A DNA stretch of 64,000 nucleotides from Pararge aegeria (Eukaryota; Arthropoda; Insecta; Lepidoptera; Nymphalidae): the NCBI RefSeq assembly GCF_905163445.1, contig NC_053186.1:1182599-1246598 (forward strand), read 5' to 3'. Below the pieces are notes generated by a model. The model searched no databases and had not been told where the DNA came from. It worked only from the letters and a program-made list of their open reading frames with translations. Positions 10,049 through 25,000 of the stretch are shown in pieces; position 1 is the stretch's first letter; each line of letters starts with the position of its first letter. The position numbers and the translations under genes are program-made.

Positions 10049-13000
10049 ATATATTAGGGTGACCAAAAAAATTTTTTTTTATTTTTTTTTCCAAACAGTT
10101 TCAAAAGTTTCTTTTGGGGACTTCAGAATGGGGTCTAAAGCTTCACTCGTTAACAATTTTTAATCCTACCATGGGAACTATTTGAGAGATCGGTATAGAA
10201 AGTACATGTCCTTTTCCATAGCAGAGGTGACATGCATGTCAAAATTCATCCAAATCCGTTCTGCCGTTATTGCGTGATTGAGTAACAAACATCCACACTT
10301 TCACATTTATAATATTGAGTAGGGTCCTAAGAGTATACTCTGGCTTCTTCTTTGCATTATTGGCATTTACTTACTCGCACAAGTCTTCTGCTGTACCTGG
10401 ATATCTACCAGGTCAGACATCATCCGTACCAGTTGTTGCATTATAGACGTGGCAGCTGCGTTCTCCTTGCTGCTCTCTCTCACTACAGTTTAAAAAAAAT
10501 AATAATGTAATCGATATTTAAAAAAAGCGGATAGTGGGTAGGAGCTAGACTCACTTTCGGGGGGCCGGGTTCGAATCCCAGCACGCACCAGTAACTTTTC
10601 TAAGTTACGTGCGTTTAAAGTAATCAAAAATATCACTGGCTTCGACGGTGAAGGAAAACATCGTGAGGAAACCTGCATGCCTGAGAGTTCTACATAATGT
10701 TCTCAAAGGTATGTGGAGCCCACCGCACTGGGCCAGCGTGGTTGACTACGGTCTTAATCCCTTCTCATTGTGAGAGGAGACCTTCCTCCAGTGGGCCGGT
10801 GAGGGGTCGCTATGATGTTGAAAAAAAATTAAATACTATCGTTCGTAAGCACAGAATGGCTTTAATTTCGGGATCAAAAGTATCCTATGTCCTTCCTCAT
10901 AGTGCGAACTGTAATCATGCCAAGTTTCATTTAAATTCGTGCAGTAGTTTCGGTTTGGTTAAAATACAGTTAGATGACGTATGTTGATCACTCATCTATT
11001 TACTTAGTTCAACGTGGCTTATCCAGCAGCAATCGACTCGTATTGGTGCTGCTATATATTATTCTTAAATAATAGACAAAACATTTCTCTATTATTAGAA
11101 GTAATTGGTGACAGGGAATGAAAGTAAGAAGAAACTGTAGTAGGTCGCCGGGTCGGTCATTTGCGATTGACAATCCTGATTGTGAATGTTTGTTTGTCAT
11201 AAATATTTTGCTCGACTTTTACAGATCTTGATGTTTGGCACAGTAAGCTGTACTTAGAAAATCTGGCTTCAAATTTTTTGTCAGAGGTATGAACATTATA
11301 TGTATGACGGCCGATTAGCGCAGTGGCGGCGACCCCGCTTTCTGAGTCCAACGCCGTGGGTTCGATTCCCACAACTGGACAATATTTGTGTGATGAACAT
11401 GAATGTTTTTCAGTGTCGGTGTTTATCTATATATTATAAGTATTTATGTATATTATTCATAAAAAATATTCATCAGTTATCTTAGACCCATAACACAAGC
11501 TACGCTTACTTTGGTACTAGATGGCGATGTGTGTATTGTCGTAGTAAAAAAAAAAAAACATTTGGCATTTTTTTTGTACGTTTTACTGAATTTTGTAAAA
11601 TGGATAACCATTCAGTCAGAAATATGGTCTAAAAAGCGTTATATTCTTCTTTCTTATTTTAGCTGTGAAGAAAAACATAGATTATTACTATAACATTACA
11701 TAAATTTAATAAATTAATAAATAAAAATAAATAAATAAATAAACATTTGAGAGTTTGATTCTTTATATTTATTGTAATTATTAATTACAAAAAATATAAA
11801 GAATCAAATGCAACCTTACCAAAGGTGAGACTGTCTCTAGCATTAAGTTTCGCAAATGTGTAGAATGTATTTTTTTGTTATGCGAGTCATATTAAAAAAT
11901 ACAATCTATCCTACCTTCAATATTCTTTGTATTCTGTATAGCTTTCGCAGCTTCTTGGCAGACTTTCTTCATGTTAGCATTTAGAGCGGCGAAATTTTTC
12001 TTTGTGTTTCTACGTAGAGTCTGTGACAGTAAATAAAAATCAGTGTCAAGAATTTTTATAAACTAACAGACACGTTAGGTTTTATCACGTACGGTAAAAC
12101 AGCCTCTTGGCGTAGTAGTGAGCGCTGTGTCTTACAATTGGAAGGTCCCGTGTTCGGTTACGATTACCATACTCTACTGACATAGACGTACAGTGTCGAT
12201 AAGTGATTAAACGTTCCGGTACGATGCCGCGTAGTAACCTATTAAATATAAGTACCTTACCTGCTTACAGGTAAGCCAGGTGATATTGCAGTCAAGGGGT
12301 AAGTTAGAGTGAAAAAAACATATACGTCAAACATATAAACTGGGGTGACTCAAAACGCACGGGCTTCATAATAATGAAAAAATATCAGCCATCTCATCAA
12401 TTCGGAGTGGTGAAGCGAGTGGCAAATTTTTGTTTTTAATAATCTAGCGCTTTTTTCCAATCAAACCTGATTAGAAAAAAGATTAGTAACTAAATGCAGT
12501 CTTACGCTGAACGCATTTACGTGTAAGATAATTAATAAGTTTATACTTTAAACTATCCAAAATAAAACAAATAATATTAAAAAACTATTTAAATTTTTTA
12601 TCCTCTTTTCTTTTAATACCAAAATTTAAAAAAAATTTACTCAATAAGTATTCACATTATTGAAACTTACTCGATCACTGTCTCTTGCATAACGTTCTTT
12701 AATAACAACTTCAGAAGGTCCGAGAGTATCATTAAACGTTTTTCTGTAAAGATAAATAAATGAATGAATACTTCGGCGATACATATATCAATGCCGTCTA
12801 ACTAAGATGACTGATTTTGAATTTGATAAAAAGTTTAATAAAGTTTATCTACTGATTGTCTTCATAGTAAAATTATTTTTCGGAAGTATTAACTCTATGC
12901 CTACAAATGATGATTGAAAATCACGTTCGATATTAGTTAGAGCATTGTGGCTCACAAGATTTAAAAAGATTTTAAGATGGACTAGAGACAAATGTTTTAG

Positions 13001-16000
13001 TAATACAGAGTATTTACGAATAATTTCCTAGCAATCGAAGTGAAAAACAGAGTGTGTAACTCGGTCATAAAAACCATTTTATGTCCTTGTTTCTCAATCT
13101 ATTACTTATTTTTAATTATCTTTCTTGGTTATTACTAACCCTAATAAATTATCCGTTGCGCAAGTAGTTTTCTTCTGGATAGTATTCTGCTTCCACTTTC
13201 CTTTTAATTTGTGTGTTACATTACTTATTTTGCCTTGCAGCCAGGTTTTGGATTTATTAAGAATATTTCTAGTTTGCTTCCCTCTGGGATCGCGAATATC
13301 ATCTGTGTAATCAACTTTTACGCCATATTCATTATTGTCATATAAATCGTTCCAAAATACTAAATTCTCTCTTAAACTTCTTTTAGCTACAGTTCTAGTT
13401 GCATTGTCCTCAGTTTTTGATTTGGCATTTGGTTTTTCTGTATCATTGGTAGCTAAAGCGAGCGCTACTGGTACAATGTCATCTATTTCTGTAATTTTAA
13501 ATTCATTTTACATTTTAATAAGGATCTGCTTAAAGTATTAACGTGACTTTCGATACGATTGATTGAAAAATAAATTAAACAATGGTTTGCAATATTGTTA
13601 TAATATATATTCGACGGCTGACTGGCGCAGTGGGCAGCGACCCTGCTTTCTGAGTCCAAGGCCGTGGGTTCGATTCCCACAGCTGGAAAATGTTTGTGTG
13701 ATGAGCATAAGTGTTTTTCAGTGTCTGGGTGTTTATATGTATTTTCTTAGTATTTATGTATATATAATTCATAAAAATATTCATCAGTCATCTTAGTACC
13801 CATAACACAAGCTACGCTTACTTTGGGGCTAGGTGGCGATGTGTGTATTGTTGTAGTATATTTATTTATTTATTGTTATTTATTTGTTTTAGGTTATTTA
13901 TCTTGATTATCACAACGAATCAATGTTTCTGTATCGCAGTAATATTTAGAGAAAGATGATATGATTGAATTTTTTTAGCATCATTCAAGAAACTACTACG
14001 TAATTCTGTCTCAAATCCGAGAGCTCTGAATTGTAAAGTAGTTAAGATTTCGATCTTTTTGTTTTTTTCTGTATTCATTTTGACAACTCGATAAGCATGT
14101 AGCCACAGTAATACATTTATTTAAAAACCTACAAACAAAACAAGGCCAAAAATGAGTCAAAAGTAGCCTAGTATAGTATTATTTTCATAAATTTAGTAAC
14201 AATATTATCAACATAATGCAAATTGCGTTTTGTCGGTATGCAAAAAAAAACCAGATGTCTTTTAGCACGAAATGTGATGACGACAAGGACTAATGCAGTA
14301 CATTAAAAAAAAAATACCTGCACTAAAAGTCTTTTTGGAATCATGATCAGTTTTAGAAATGGATTTCTCCATTTCCCGTTCATCTTTTACGGCGGAATTA
14401 TCATCGAGCGACATCAACATTCTGGATCTGTGACCGATATTGTCTACCATTTCCACTCCATACGATGGATACATAAAGTTAATATTCTCTTCTGTTATTT
14501 TGCCTTTTGGTTTCGGTGCAGTTTGATTAAATCTAAAAGAATATGTTTGTAATACACTCATTTATACGGGATATTATGGGAAACAATGTGATGCAAAACA
14601 CTTGTTAACGCTAGTGAAACAATTCAGTTAGTAGCTGTGATGCTGGCCAACTGTAGAAAGCCCGAATACAAAAATTAGAATTCATGAGAATCTCATAATT
14701 CGATTTTGAAAACGCATTTTTTTACACGTCGTGTAAAGTTGCAGTTCTCGGAAAGTTAGATACAGACTGGTACATAGATACCCAACATAAATCCTTGCTT
14801 ACAACAAACTGCATGCCACGAGTTACATTCATACAAGTTGAATCTAACTGCGCAGTACCATCTTTTAAAAATTACTATGTGATTCGGTCATACAATTCTT
14901 TGTTATGACATTCAATTGGTAGGACAGTGGCGCCTTTGATCGCTCAATTGTAAGTTGTCACCCATTCTGAACGATCAAAGCTAAATAAAAAAATATACGA
15001 GAAATAAAAATAAACATACAAAGTATTATTATTTCTTTTAGATTCCTTTATTACTTCATTCTTTATTTCTCCAGATAATTTAGCTACAGTGTAAAACCAA
15101 TTTGACATTATTTTCATAAAACCTTGAATACCGTTTATTCCGTTGTTAGATTTGTTTTTAGCTATATTAATAATATGACTTTTAGTAAGATTAAGTGAGT
15201 TGGTTTCATCTACTGTATCATTCAATTTATCCGTATCGTTTTTAATTGTGATATCCCTTGCAGTTAACTCAAGTTTACTTGTTTTATTGAATGTACTACT
15301 GATAGTATCATTTATTAAATCTATAGATTTTAGCGATCTTAAACATTTTCTTAAAGTTAAACTATTTGGTCGTTTATTTGCGATATTGTTATAAGCTGCA
15401 TTAAATGGGCAATTTCCATGTGTTCTTTCTTTAATTTCATTCTGATTTAAAACACTACTTTTATCTATTATATCTCTCGTTTCATCTGCCATATTAAGAT
15501 CCCCTATATTGAATACTTCATGAACACTCTGTAGTTTAGCTTTTTTTATTCCATCAGTGTCTCCATTTGTCACATATATAGATTTAGGCGTCCTTGAACT
15601 TTTTTTGATTGACAGTATAAGACATGACGTTGGAATAGTAGTTGATGCATCTAAACTTGTATCAAGTAAATTATACGATGGCATGAGTAATTTTTCTAAT
15701 TCAAAGTTCATTGGGTTTATAGGCTGCTCCATAGGGTTGAGAGCTGTGCTGGTCCCATGGGAAGTTCCACAAAATTTCAAATGTTTTTTGAAGGCATCTA
15801 AGAAGTCTTTGTTATTTGATGTACTTCCAGGTCTGACATTGAATCCAAAATTAATCTCTGACGCTCGAGTTGAACCTGTCAAAGTAAATCATGTTTTTAT
15901 TTTACACATTTACACTTTTAATTTTAATTTTTTTTACTGCTCTTGTGAAATTATACAATTCGTTATGGATATAATAGAGCCTCCTAAAGTTTAAATTAAA

Positions 16001-19000
16001 ACTTTACGTGTGCTGGGACACCAAATTCATTAATCCCTTATCATTCTCTTCACTTTCTAATTTTTGGAGAATTTACCTCATACATACGTAGGTATCAGTA
16101 ATATTACTAAAGCGTATGCTTTTTACGCATACACGTCAGTATACGCATATATCTACGGCTATATTGGGGTGTCATTCACGATTACTTTAATAAAAAATTA
16201 TTAAAATAAAACCTTTTCCTGGGTTCCCAAAGATATTTTGCATACTGAAAAGTCTTGACAAATAATGGGATTTAGCCCTTCTACTGCTCTTATTTATATT
16301 TTCTTTTTTATTACTCAGCACTCCATAGTCACTATACGCTTGAGCCATTCTTATAATTTTCTTGTATTTATTATCGGCATAATCTTCAACATACTGAGTG
16401 TCACTTATTTCTTTTTCTCCTGTGAACAAGTAAACCCTTATTTACCTCTTTTACTTCGAATCCTAGTATGAAAACGAGTTTTTATAACATAACTAGAAAA
16501 GAAAGGCGATAAATTTTGTGTGATTTACATATAAAATGTGATTATGTTGATGGTAATGTTTGGCAAGAAAGAAGTGCAAGTTGTTGAGGAGGCTTCTGCC
16601 GTGACAAAGGCATGACGCCAATCAATTTCGCGCTCTGGTATGATGCAGAGTTGATTAGAGTATTACTTTATTATAACTGCCGTAACCTTAACAGGTAAGC
16701 CCGCTGCCCTCTTAGACTGCATCATCACTTACCACCAAATGAGATTACGGCTAAGGCTATCTGGAATAAAAAAAATAATAGGGCAGTCTGGAAAGACGTT
16801 CAGGTCTTAAGGTTTGTTGGCGAGTTGGTAAGTTAGTATGCACGTTCGCATATTGTACCTATATTTCTTTTTTCTTTGATATCTTTTGTATTCACAGGTA
16901 CTTGCATATCGAGATTTTGTAAATCAGCCTGCTTTATTATAGCATTTAGTTCATCCGGGTAAAGCGGCATTGGTCCTTTCCAATTTTGATTGTAAACAAT
17001 AGGAGGATTGTGCTTATCTTGGTTGAATTCTCCTGATATAATGAAATGCCCTTCCTGTAAAAAATTGCATCACTAACGATAAGGCCATTTAATCCATTTT
17101 TTCATGGAAATAAATAAAACTGCCTCTTTTTAAGTTCATTTATTATGATTATTTGTACGATAGAACAATACAAACACCAAAGAAAAATCCTTGTCTGGCC
17201 GGTACGGTTTCTATTTTGACGGGACTTTCAAATGTGGCAATCGAAGAACGTATACAAGACCTATGTTTTTAAAAAGTAAGTTTGATAAATAATTTACACT
17301 GCCTAAAAATTTTATTGTTATCTTAATTTCAACTGGTAATACGCTGGACATAAGAGAAGATACGTTATTATGATTAAGGAATAAAATAATTACATCGTGT
17401 CTTTTTTTCTTTTCCCCATGTCTATCCATATCGTCGTGACCCTCTTTGTCGTCAGTGAGTACTTCATTTAGGTCTTCGTAACCGAGTTCTTCATGTTCTT
17501 CGTCTTCCTCATCATCTTGTAAAAGTTTTCTCTGTCCAGTATGTAGATTTCTTACTAAATTAGGTTTAAAAACGGCTTTGTTCATTGGATTTCTAAAAAA
17601 ATGGCTACTTTAAAATATATAATATCAAAAACGATTCGTCGACTGGATTTATAACTGATTAAAAAAGGGCACATGCAAGAAATAATGGGAAATCTTATAA
17701 GCGCCTATTATAAGTGAAGACTTTGAGTGCGCATCAAGGCACTTTTAGATTAATTTGTTTAAAGTACTTAGAACTCTTAAATAACATTGCAATATTCCAA
17801 TAGTTGAATTCACGTTAATGCATCGACACTTGAAAAATAATTACGAAAAATAAAGGCTACTCACATTAAACTTGGAATGGTAAAATAAAGATCATCATCA
17901 ATATCACTTTTTTTTACATCATTACCAAGCGTTGTTCTTATTGTAGTAAAATAATGAGCAAGATGTTGATGTGTTGGCCCATCATTCTTGTCATCAAATC
18001 GTTTAAACTGTGCTTTCTCTCGCATTCGCTTATCGTAGTCTTTTGCTGCTTTAAAACTTGTTTCAGAATTTTTATCACTATGGCTTTGAATACTTTTATG
18101 ATAATTATTATTATTGGCATGATTATGTATGCTGCTTTCATGACCACTACTTTTGTCATTACTCTTTACAATATTGACATGCTCATTACTTTTTTCATAT
18201 TTCTTTAAACTGTTTTCATGTTCGTTAGATTTCTCACCAACTTTTGGTTTAGGACTCATTTTCGTAATTGATTCTATTAAACTTTCATCATCTTTATCAG
18301 TATCATATGTTTTATTTGTAGTCTCCAAATGTTCATCGATATTATTATCGAAAATAATATCAAAATTATCAGTTGTGGCGTCAAATGTTGTGTATGGGTC
18401 AAGCATATCGTCAATCATTTGACTGTGTTTGTAGAATGGATTTTTCAAATCTTTCTCATGAGTTTTTTCATTCTTTACGTGAGAGCATTTCGGGAAATTC
18501 CTTTTTTTATCTGGATCGTGACGTATTACAACCTCTTTAGATTCAATCACGTAGCTAGGTAATTCTAAAGCACTAGCGGTTGTTGCGTATCTTTTTTTAT
18601 CATTTTTATATATTTCACCACAGGTACTTTTTTTGGTATGTTTTTTAACTTTGTGTCTATTAGCTTTGGCGTTATCAATATGTTTATTTATTAACTTTTT
18701 TAAAGCTCTTTTGTATCTGCCTGTTTTTATATTGTCAATTTGGTAATTGTTGTTATTTGTGGTCTGCTTCAGTTTTCTAATTTGTGCGTCTGTTTGTAGG
18801 AGTTTCTTGAAAAACTCTAAAAGAATATTGTTATGAGTGTATAGTTTTTATATTCATTAATACCATATCTCTAAGACTAAGCGCCCAAGGTTGTTCGATA
18901 CCATTTTATCGGTTGCACTTGGTCTTGAATAGAAGTGGCTTCTTTTTTACGAAATTCAGCCGCTAATCCAGGTTATTATCAGCATCATTAATAACTTTTA

Positions 19001-22000
19001 GCAATCCACTGCTAAACTAAAGGTATTTTGATTTGGACTTGTATTTTATATGGGCTTCGTTGTCTAATGCAAATAAAGAAAGCTTTAGAATCCATGCTGG
19101 AGCATCGTGAAGGTTTAAATGATAGAGAAGGTCTGTATTTCTCTCATGGCTCGTCAATACGCCAAGAACTAGGATGAAGATAATTGTGGGAAATATCAAA
19201 TTTATAAATTTTGTGCAGTGTCTACTGTAATGTGGACCATTGGAAAAGTAGATCGTAGCTGAAATGTTTCCTACACTGACAAAGAGAGCAAACATGTATG
19301 GTAGCTTAGAGGTAAAGCGCTAAGGCAGCGATTTCCAGAGAGCCGCAGGTTCAAATCATGTCTGTTTGTTAAATAAAATTTTGTTAAATTTATATATTTG
19401 ATATTTACAACGAATGCTTATTATCGACTTACCTCTTAACCTTTTGTTAGTTTGGCCTTCCATCATTTTTCCGTTGTCCAAGATACTCGCCAAGTCTTCA
19501 CTAATGCCAGCTTCTAAGTCATCCATGATAATCTGTAGAAGAAAATTACTATTGTTAGCAATGAGTTTCAACCTAGCAACAAAGAGGGTGCATTTATTAA
19601 TAAAATCAAGCTCAATTTGCTTTACTCCGCGGAAAGTAGGAGAATCTGTATGGTGTAATGTATAATTTATACTCCACAGAAAACCGATCTTCGACAATGT
19701 ACCACTTCTCGCTTCGAAACCAGAGCATCCTCTGAAGAGTTTGACTTATCACAATTGCAAAGTCAACTTCTCCTCCTTAAATAATCTGTCAGTTAATAAT
19801 ACTGTTTAATTGCGGAGGTAGGATAAGAAAACCGGTAACAGACAGACATTTCCGTCATAAGTAGAAACTCAAAATAGTATCAAATATCAAATTCAAAACA
19901 AATTACCGCTGACCACTTAGCACGATGTAGACTGTGCCTGCTTAGTGGAAACAGGTGACTTAATCGAGAAACTTGAAATTACATAAAATATCCCGCTCTA
20001 ATAGAAATACAAAGCTCAGATCATATGACACAAGCGATAGCGGGTATGTATCGCACTTTCGATCTAAAATATACTCTTTCAAACAGCATAGCATAGATTT
20101 AAAATTAATTTTATTTCTTTAGAAATCGTGAACTATTTGCACTTTATCATCTTATAAATAAATAAATAAATTATCAAAAATACATATATAGTACGAAAAT
20201 ACATTGCCATCTACGTATCCCCAAAGTAAGCGCAGCTTGTGTTATGGGTAGGTACTAAGATGACTGATGAATATTATTTTAATGAATAATATAAATAAAT
20301 ACTTATAATATATAGATAAACACCTTGACACTGAACAATATTCATGTTCATCATACAAAAAAATTTCTAGTTGTCGATCCACGATTTAGGCCTGTACCAG
20401 TCGCACTCATCGTCATCATATCAACCCATTACTGGCCACTGTAGGGCACGGGTCTCCTCCCATAGCGAGAAGGGGCTAAGGCAGTAGTCCACCACGCTGG
20501 CCCAGTGCGCATTGGTGGACTCCGTACACCTTTGAGAACATTATGGAGAACTCTCAGGCATGCAGGTTTCCTCACGTAGTTTCCCTACCACCGCTTGCTT
20601 CAAGCAAGTGATTAAATTACTTAAAAATGCACATAACTCAGAAAAGTTAGAGGTGCTGGGATTCAAACTCAGTCCCCCGACAGTGAAGTCGAGCTCCCTC
20701 CCACTGGGCTATCACCGTGTCGGTTTATCCAAATCAGCACATGATATTTCTAAGCTCCGCGTCAGTCCAAAATAAATGTTTTATAAACGCTTCCGTGCCC
20801 ACTGCCTCCTATACAGCGTGACACCTATCGGCCTTAAAGACCCCAGCATTTTCTATATTAACCCTTCACAATAAATATGTCTGGATGTTATTTAAAAGTG
20901 AGCAGGTGGGGTTTTAGCGCGCGAAAATTATTCCACCGTTTAAGTGCTAAATAATGAACTTTTTTTTAATTTTAGCACGCCGCGGCGGGCATGGGTGATA
21001 TTTATAATGGTCTTTAATGGATTTTCGACAAAATTAAATGGCATCTATATACTACCTACCTACTAAAACGGTGATAGCTCAGTGGTTAGGCCTTCAGCGT
21101 CACTTTCCGGGTGGCCAAGTTCGAATCCCAGCACACCTCTAACTTTCTTAAGTTATGCGCGTTTTAAGTGAATGAATAAATACATTGTACACCACAGAGG
21201 AAATCCACAGAGATACATATATATACAATAGCACAATAAGGTAGAACGTATATATAGCGATCTCTTCCAGCCAACCATAGGCAGTGGCGTGCACTTCATA
21301 CATGCACAAAAGCACTGCATACCCAATTATTTTATATGTCATATTGGAGGAGAAAATTTCCATTTTATGCCATGTACCTGCTTTATGCATACCCTGGCCA
21401 AAAACCCTGTGCATGCCACTGATCATAGGCATACGGGAAAAACTGCGTGATTAAAATAACGTTTGTTTTAACGGTGTAGGAAAACATCGTGAGGAAACCT
21501 GCATGCCTGAGGGCTCTGCATAATGTTCTCAAAGGTGTGTAGACTCCACTAATCAGCACTGGTTCAGCATGATGGACTACGGGCTAAACCCTTCTCATTG
21601 TCTTTCTCATGTCTCATTGACGGCTGATTGGTGCAGTGGGCGGCGAACCTGCTTCCTGATTCGTGGCCGTGGGTTCGATTCCCACAACTGGAAGATGTTT
21701 GTGTGATGAACATGAATGTTTTTCAGTATCTGGGTGTTTATCTGTATATTATAAGTATTCATGTATTATATTCATAACAATATCCATCAGCTGTCTTAGT
21801 ACCCATAACACAAGCTACGCTTACTTTGGGGCTTGGTGGCGATGTGTGTACTGCCTTTCTCATTTATTGTCTTTCTCATGTCTCATTGACGGCTGATTGG
21901 TGCAGTGGGCGGCGACCCCGCTTTCTGAGTCCAAGGCCGTGAGTTCCATTCCCAAAACTGGCAAAATGTTTCTTATATGAACACTAATGTTTTTCAGTGT

Positions 22001-25000
22001 CTGGGTGTTTATCTATATTTTATAAGTATTATTTGTGTATATTATACAATCAGTCATCATTGTATTTGTACCCATAACACAAGCTACGCTTACTTTGGGG
22101 CTAGATGGCAATGTGTATATTGTCGTAGTATATTTATTTATCTATTTATTGATGCTGATAATGAAACCACCTACTTACTATAGCTATGATAGCTTAGTGG
22201 GTAAGATTTCGTCTAACCTTTTGAGGGATCGAGTTTTATCCCCGGCACGCATCTCTAACTTTTTTTCAAATTCAAATTCATTTATTTCAAGTAGGCCTAC
22301 TTTATAAGCACTTTTGAAACGTCAAGTATGTATGTTTGTGTGACTCTACCACCGGTTCGGAAAGCAGATTCAACCGAGAAGAGCCGGCAAGAAACTCAGT
22401 AGTTGCTATTTTCCAACATCAACTTTACAATCATTTTGCTATCTTGCGGGAGATGAGAGCGAGGCTGGCTGCTTCCATTCTACCTTGTCATTGAGGAATT
22501 CATCAAATGTATAGTAACCTCGCTGTACTAGATGCGTTTTTACACATTTTTTAAATGTATGCATTGGTAGGTCAAGAATTTCCTTAGGAATCATGTTATA
22601 AAAGCGTATACTCAACCCCACAAAGGAGTTCTGCACCTTTCGCAGACGATATGCAGATATCACTAATTTGTGACCGTTTCTGGTCTTACTTTGGAGTTAC
22701 TTATGTGCGTTTCTTATTTATTCAATTAAAATATCACTTGCTTAAACAGTGAGGGAAAACATCGCGAGGAAATCTGCATGCCTGAGTTCTCAGTTCTCCA
22801 TAATGTCCTATTCGGAACTGAAGAAGATGGCACATCATCTTACGTTTTCCCCTTCTCTTTACCTCCGAACTTCAATATATTTTTTTATTAATTTTATTTA
22901 GAAGTGGGACCCTAATGATGAGGATGATGAAAGTGTCTTCAAGCGTGTGTAAAGTCTACCTTCGGCTCCATCTCAGTGTAATCTGCCTTCAAAACCGGTG
23001 GTAGAGTCACTACAAACTGAAATACTTGACGTTTCAAGGCCTTCTTGAAATAAATTAATTTTGAATTTAGCTTATTATGCTTACAGCATGGACTTCCACA
23101 AACTAGCGCCAACTTATACCCAATAAATAACTATTAAATCCGGCGAAACTAAAACGAATTAATATATTTTATGCGGAATCGATATATTTAACTGCAACGT
23201 GTAATTGTTTCGGGAGAGTTTAGGAGTTTATACGGAACGCACACATCGGGTAATATAATGAAGTTCGTATGAGTTAAGGCGAAGCTTAATTATTACACTA
23301 GCAATTTACCTCGTTCTTGGTCCGCGTTATAAAGGTTTTTAAAAATTTACAAATCCCGTGAGAACCATTTGTTTTTTTCTGAGTTGAATGGATGCCTATG
23401 TTACTTTGCGGCTTTTCAACTAACTAGACATAAAACGGTCGATTGGCGCAGTTTGCAGCGACCCTGCTTTCTGTGTCCAAGGCTGTGAGTTCGATTCCCA
23501 CAACTGGAAAAAGTTTGTGTAATGAACATGAAAGTTTTTCAGTGTCTGTGTTTTTATTTGTATATTATAAGTATTTATTTATATTATTCATAAAAATATT
23601 CATCAGTCAACATAGTACCCATAACACAAGCTACGCTTACTTTAGGGCTAGATGGCGATGTGTTTATTGTCCTAGAATATTTATTTCATTAACTCTGTAC
23701 CAAATATCCAGAAGTTTGGTTGCTTGGTTAAGCCGCTAAGCAAGGACAAACCAACAAACACACTTTCGTATAAATTTATAAATTATTGACCGAGCAAGTA
23801 GATGGCTCATTTGATGTTTAGATGAAAATCATTGCCTCTAAATAGAGCCACATACACCCATCGCCATCTAACCCCAAAGTAATCGTAGTTTGTTTTGTGG
23901 GTACTATGTTGACTGATGAATAGTTTTATGAATAATATAAATAAATACTTATAATATACAAATAAAAACACAGACACTGAAAAACTTTCATGTTCATTAC
24001 ACAAACATTTTCCAGTTGTGGGAATCGAACTCACAGCCTTGGACACAGAAAGCAGGGTCGCTGCAAACTGCGCCAATCGGCCGTTTTATGTCTAGTTAGT
24101 TGAAAAGCCGCAAAGTAACATAGGCTTCCATAACTGAAAAATAATTAATTAATAGTATATAATTATCAATACATTCATGTTTATCACAGAGACATTTTCC
24201 AGTTGGGAATCGAACGCACGGCCTTGGCACTCGGAAAGCAGGGTCACTGCCCACTGCGCCAATCGACCGTCGAATCTCCACTGGGAACCTGCCTCCTCTC
24301 TCATAGGAGAAGAGGTTGTAGTAACTGACCGACCACGTTGTTTTTGCGGTTAGTGATAAAAGCCGGGATCAATTTCCTAATTCCACTTAGTATTTTACTG
24401 GATTTTGAATTTCTGAACGAAAAATTCCATATCTAACAATTTTTAGGCTAACCCTTACAATTTACTACTACTGGTTCTTTGGACCAGTTGTTGGTCTATG
24501 AATTGCGGAGAAAGTTATACAAGGAAAGTACGTATAACTTTATTTAGAAATAAAGTTTTAGTATTTGTGATAAAGCCGTTTTGGTCAAAATACCTCTAAA
24601 TAAAGTTCGTATCATATTTTTCAAAGGTGTTTTTGCCCACAAAGAATGCTTTCCTCAATTGATACTAATGTATGATACCCAATTTTGTTTAAGGCATCAT
24701 TTCTGTCTATAACGTAAAAAAAATATTACATTATGTAAAATACTTTGGTCCTTTAGTAATCACAAACAGCTTCCCCTTAACAGTCACCAAATTAAGGCAT
24801 CGTTACTAACATGTGACGTACGCGTTACATTAAATCACTCGCCGTCTCCTTCTAACTCGTAACGAGCGAGCGAGAGAAAAACCCACTAAATTACTTTCCT
24901 AATCACTTACACTAGGGACGTGCGATGTAGCTCGCTGAAAAGAAAGAGAGATACATATCTATCTAAACAATGACGTGTATATTTTATTTGAAGACAGCCG

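Noticed and set aside
13650..13690. tRNA gene from the strong B box
   Set aside because: The same head occurs in more than ten copies with a common non-tRNA 3' body and a TATTT tail, so it is a SINE.
15557..15994. 145-codon plus-strand open frame
   Set aside because: Shadow of exon 15 on the opposite strand; exon 15 has matching splice sites and phase.
17954..18562. Hydrophobic plus-strand open frames that look like membrane proteins
   Set aside because: Antisense shadows of the Asn/Asp/Lys-rich exon 11; reverse complements of such codons give Ile/Phe/Leu/Val runs.
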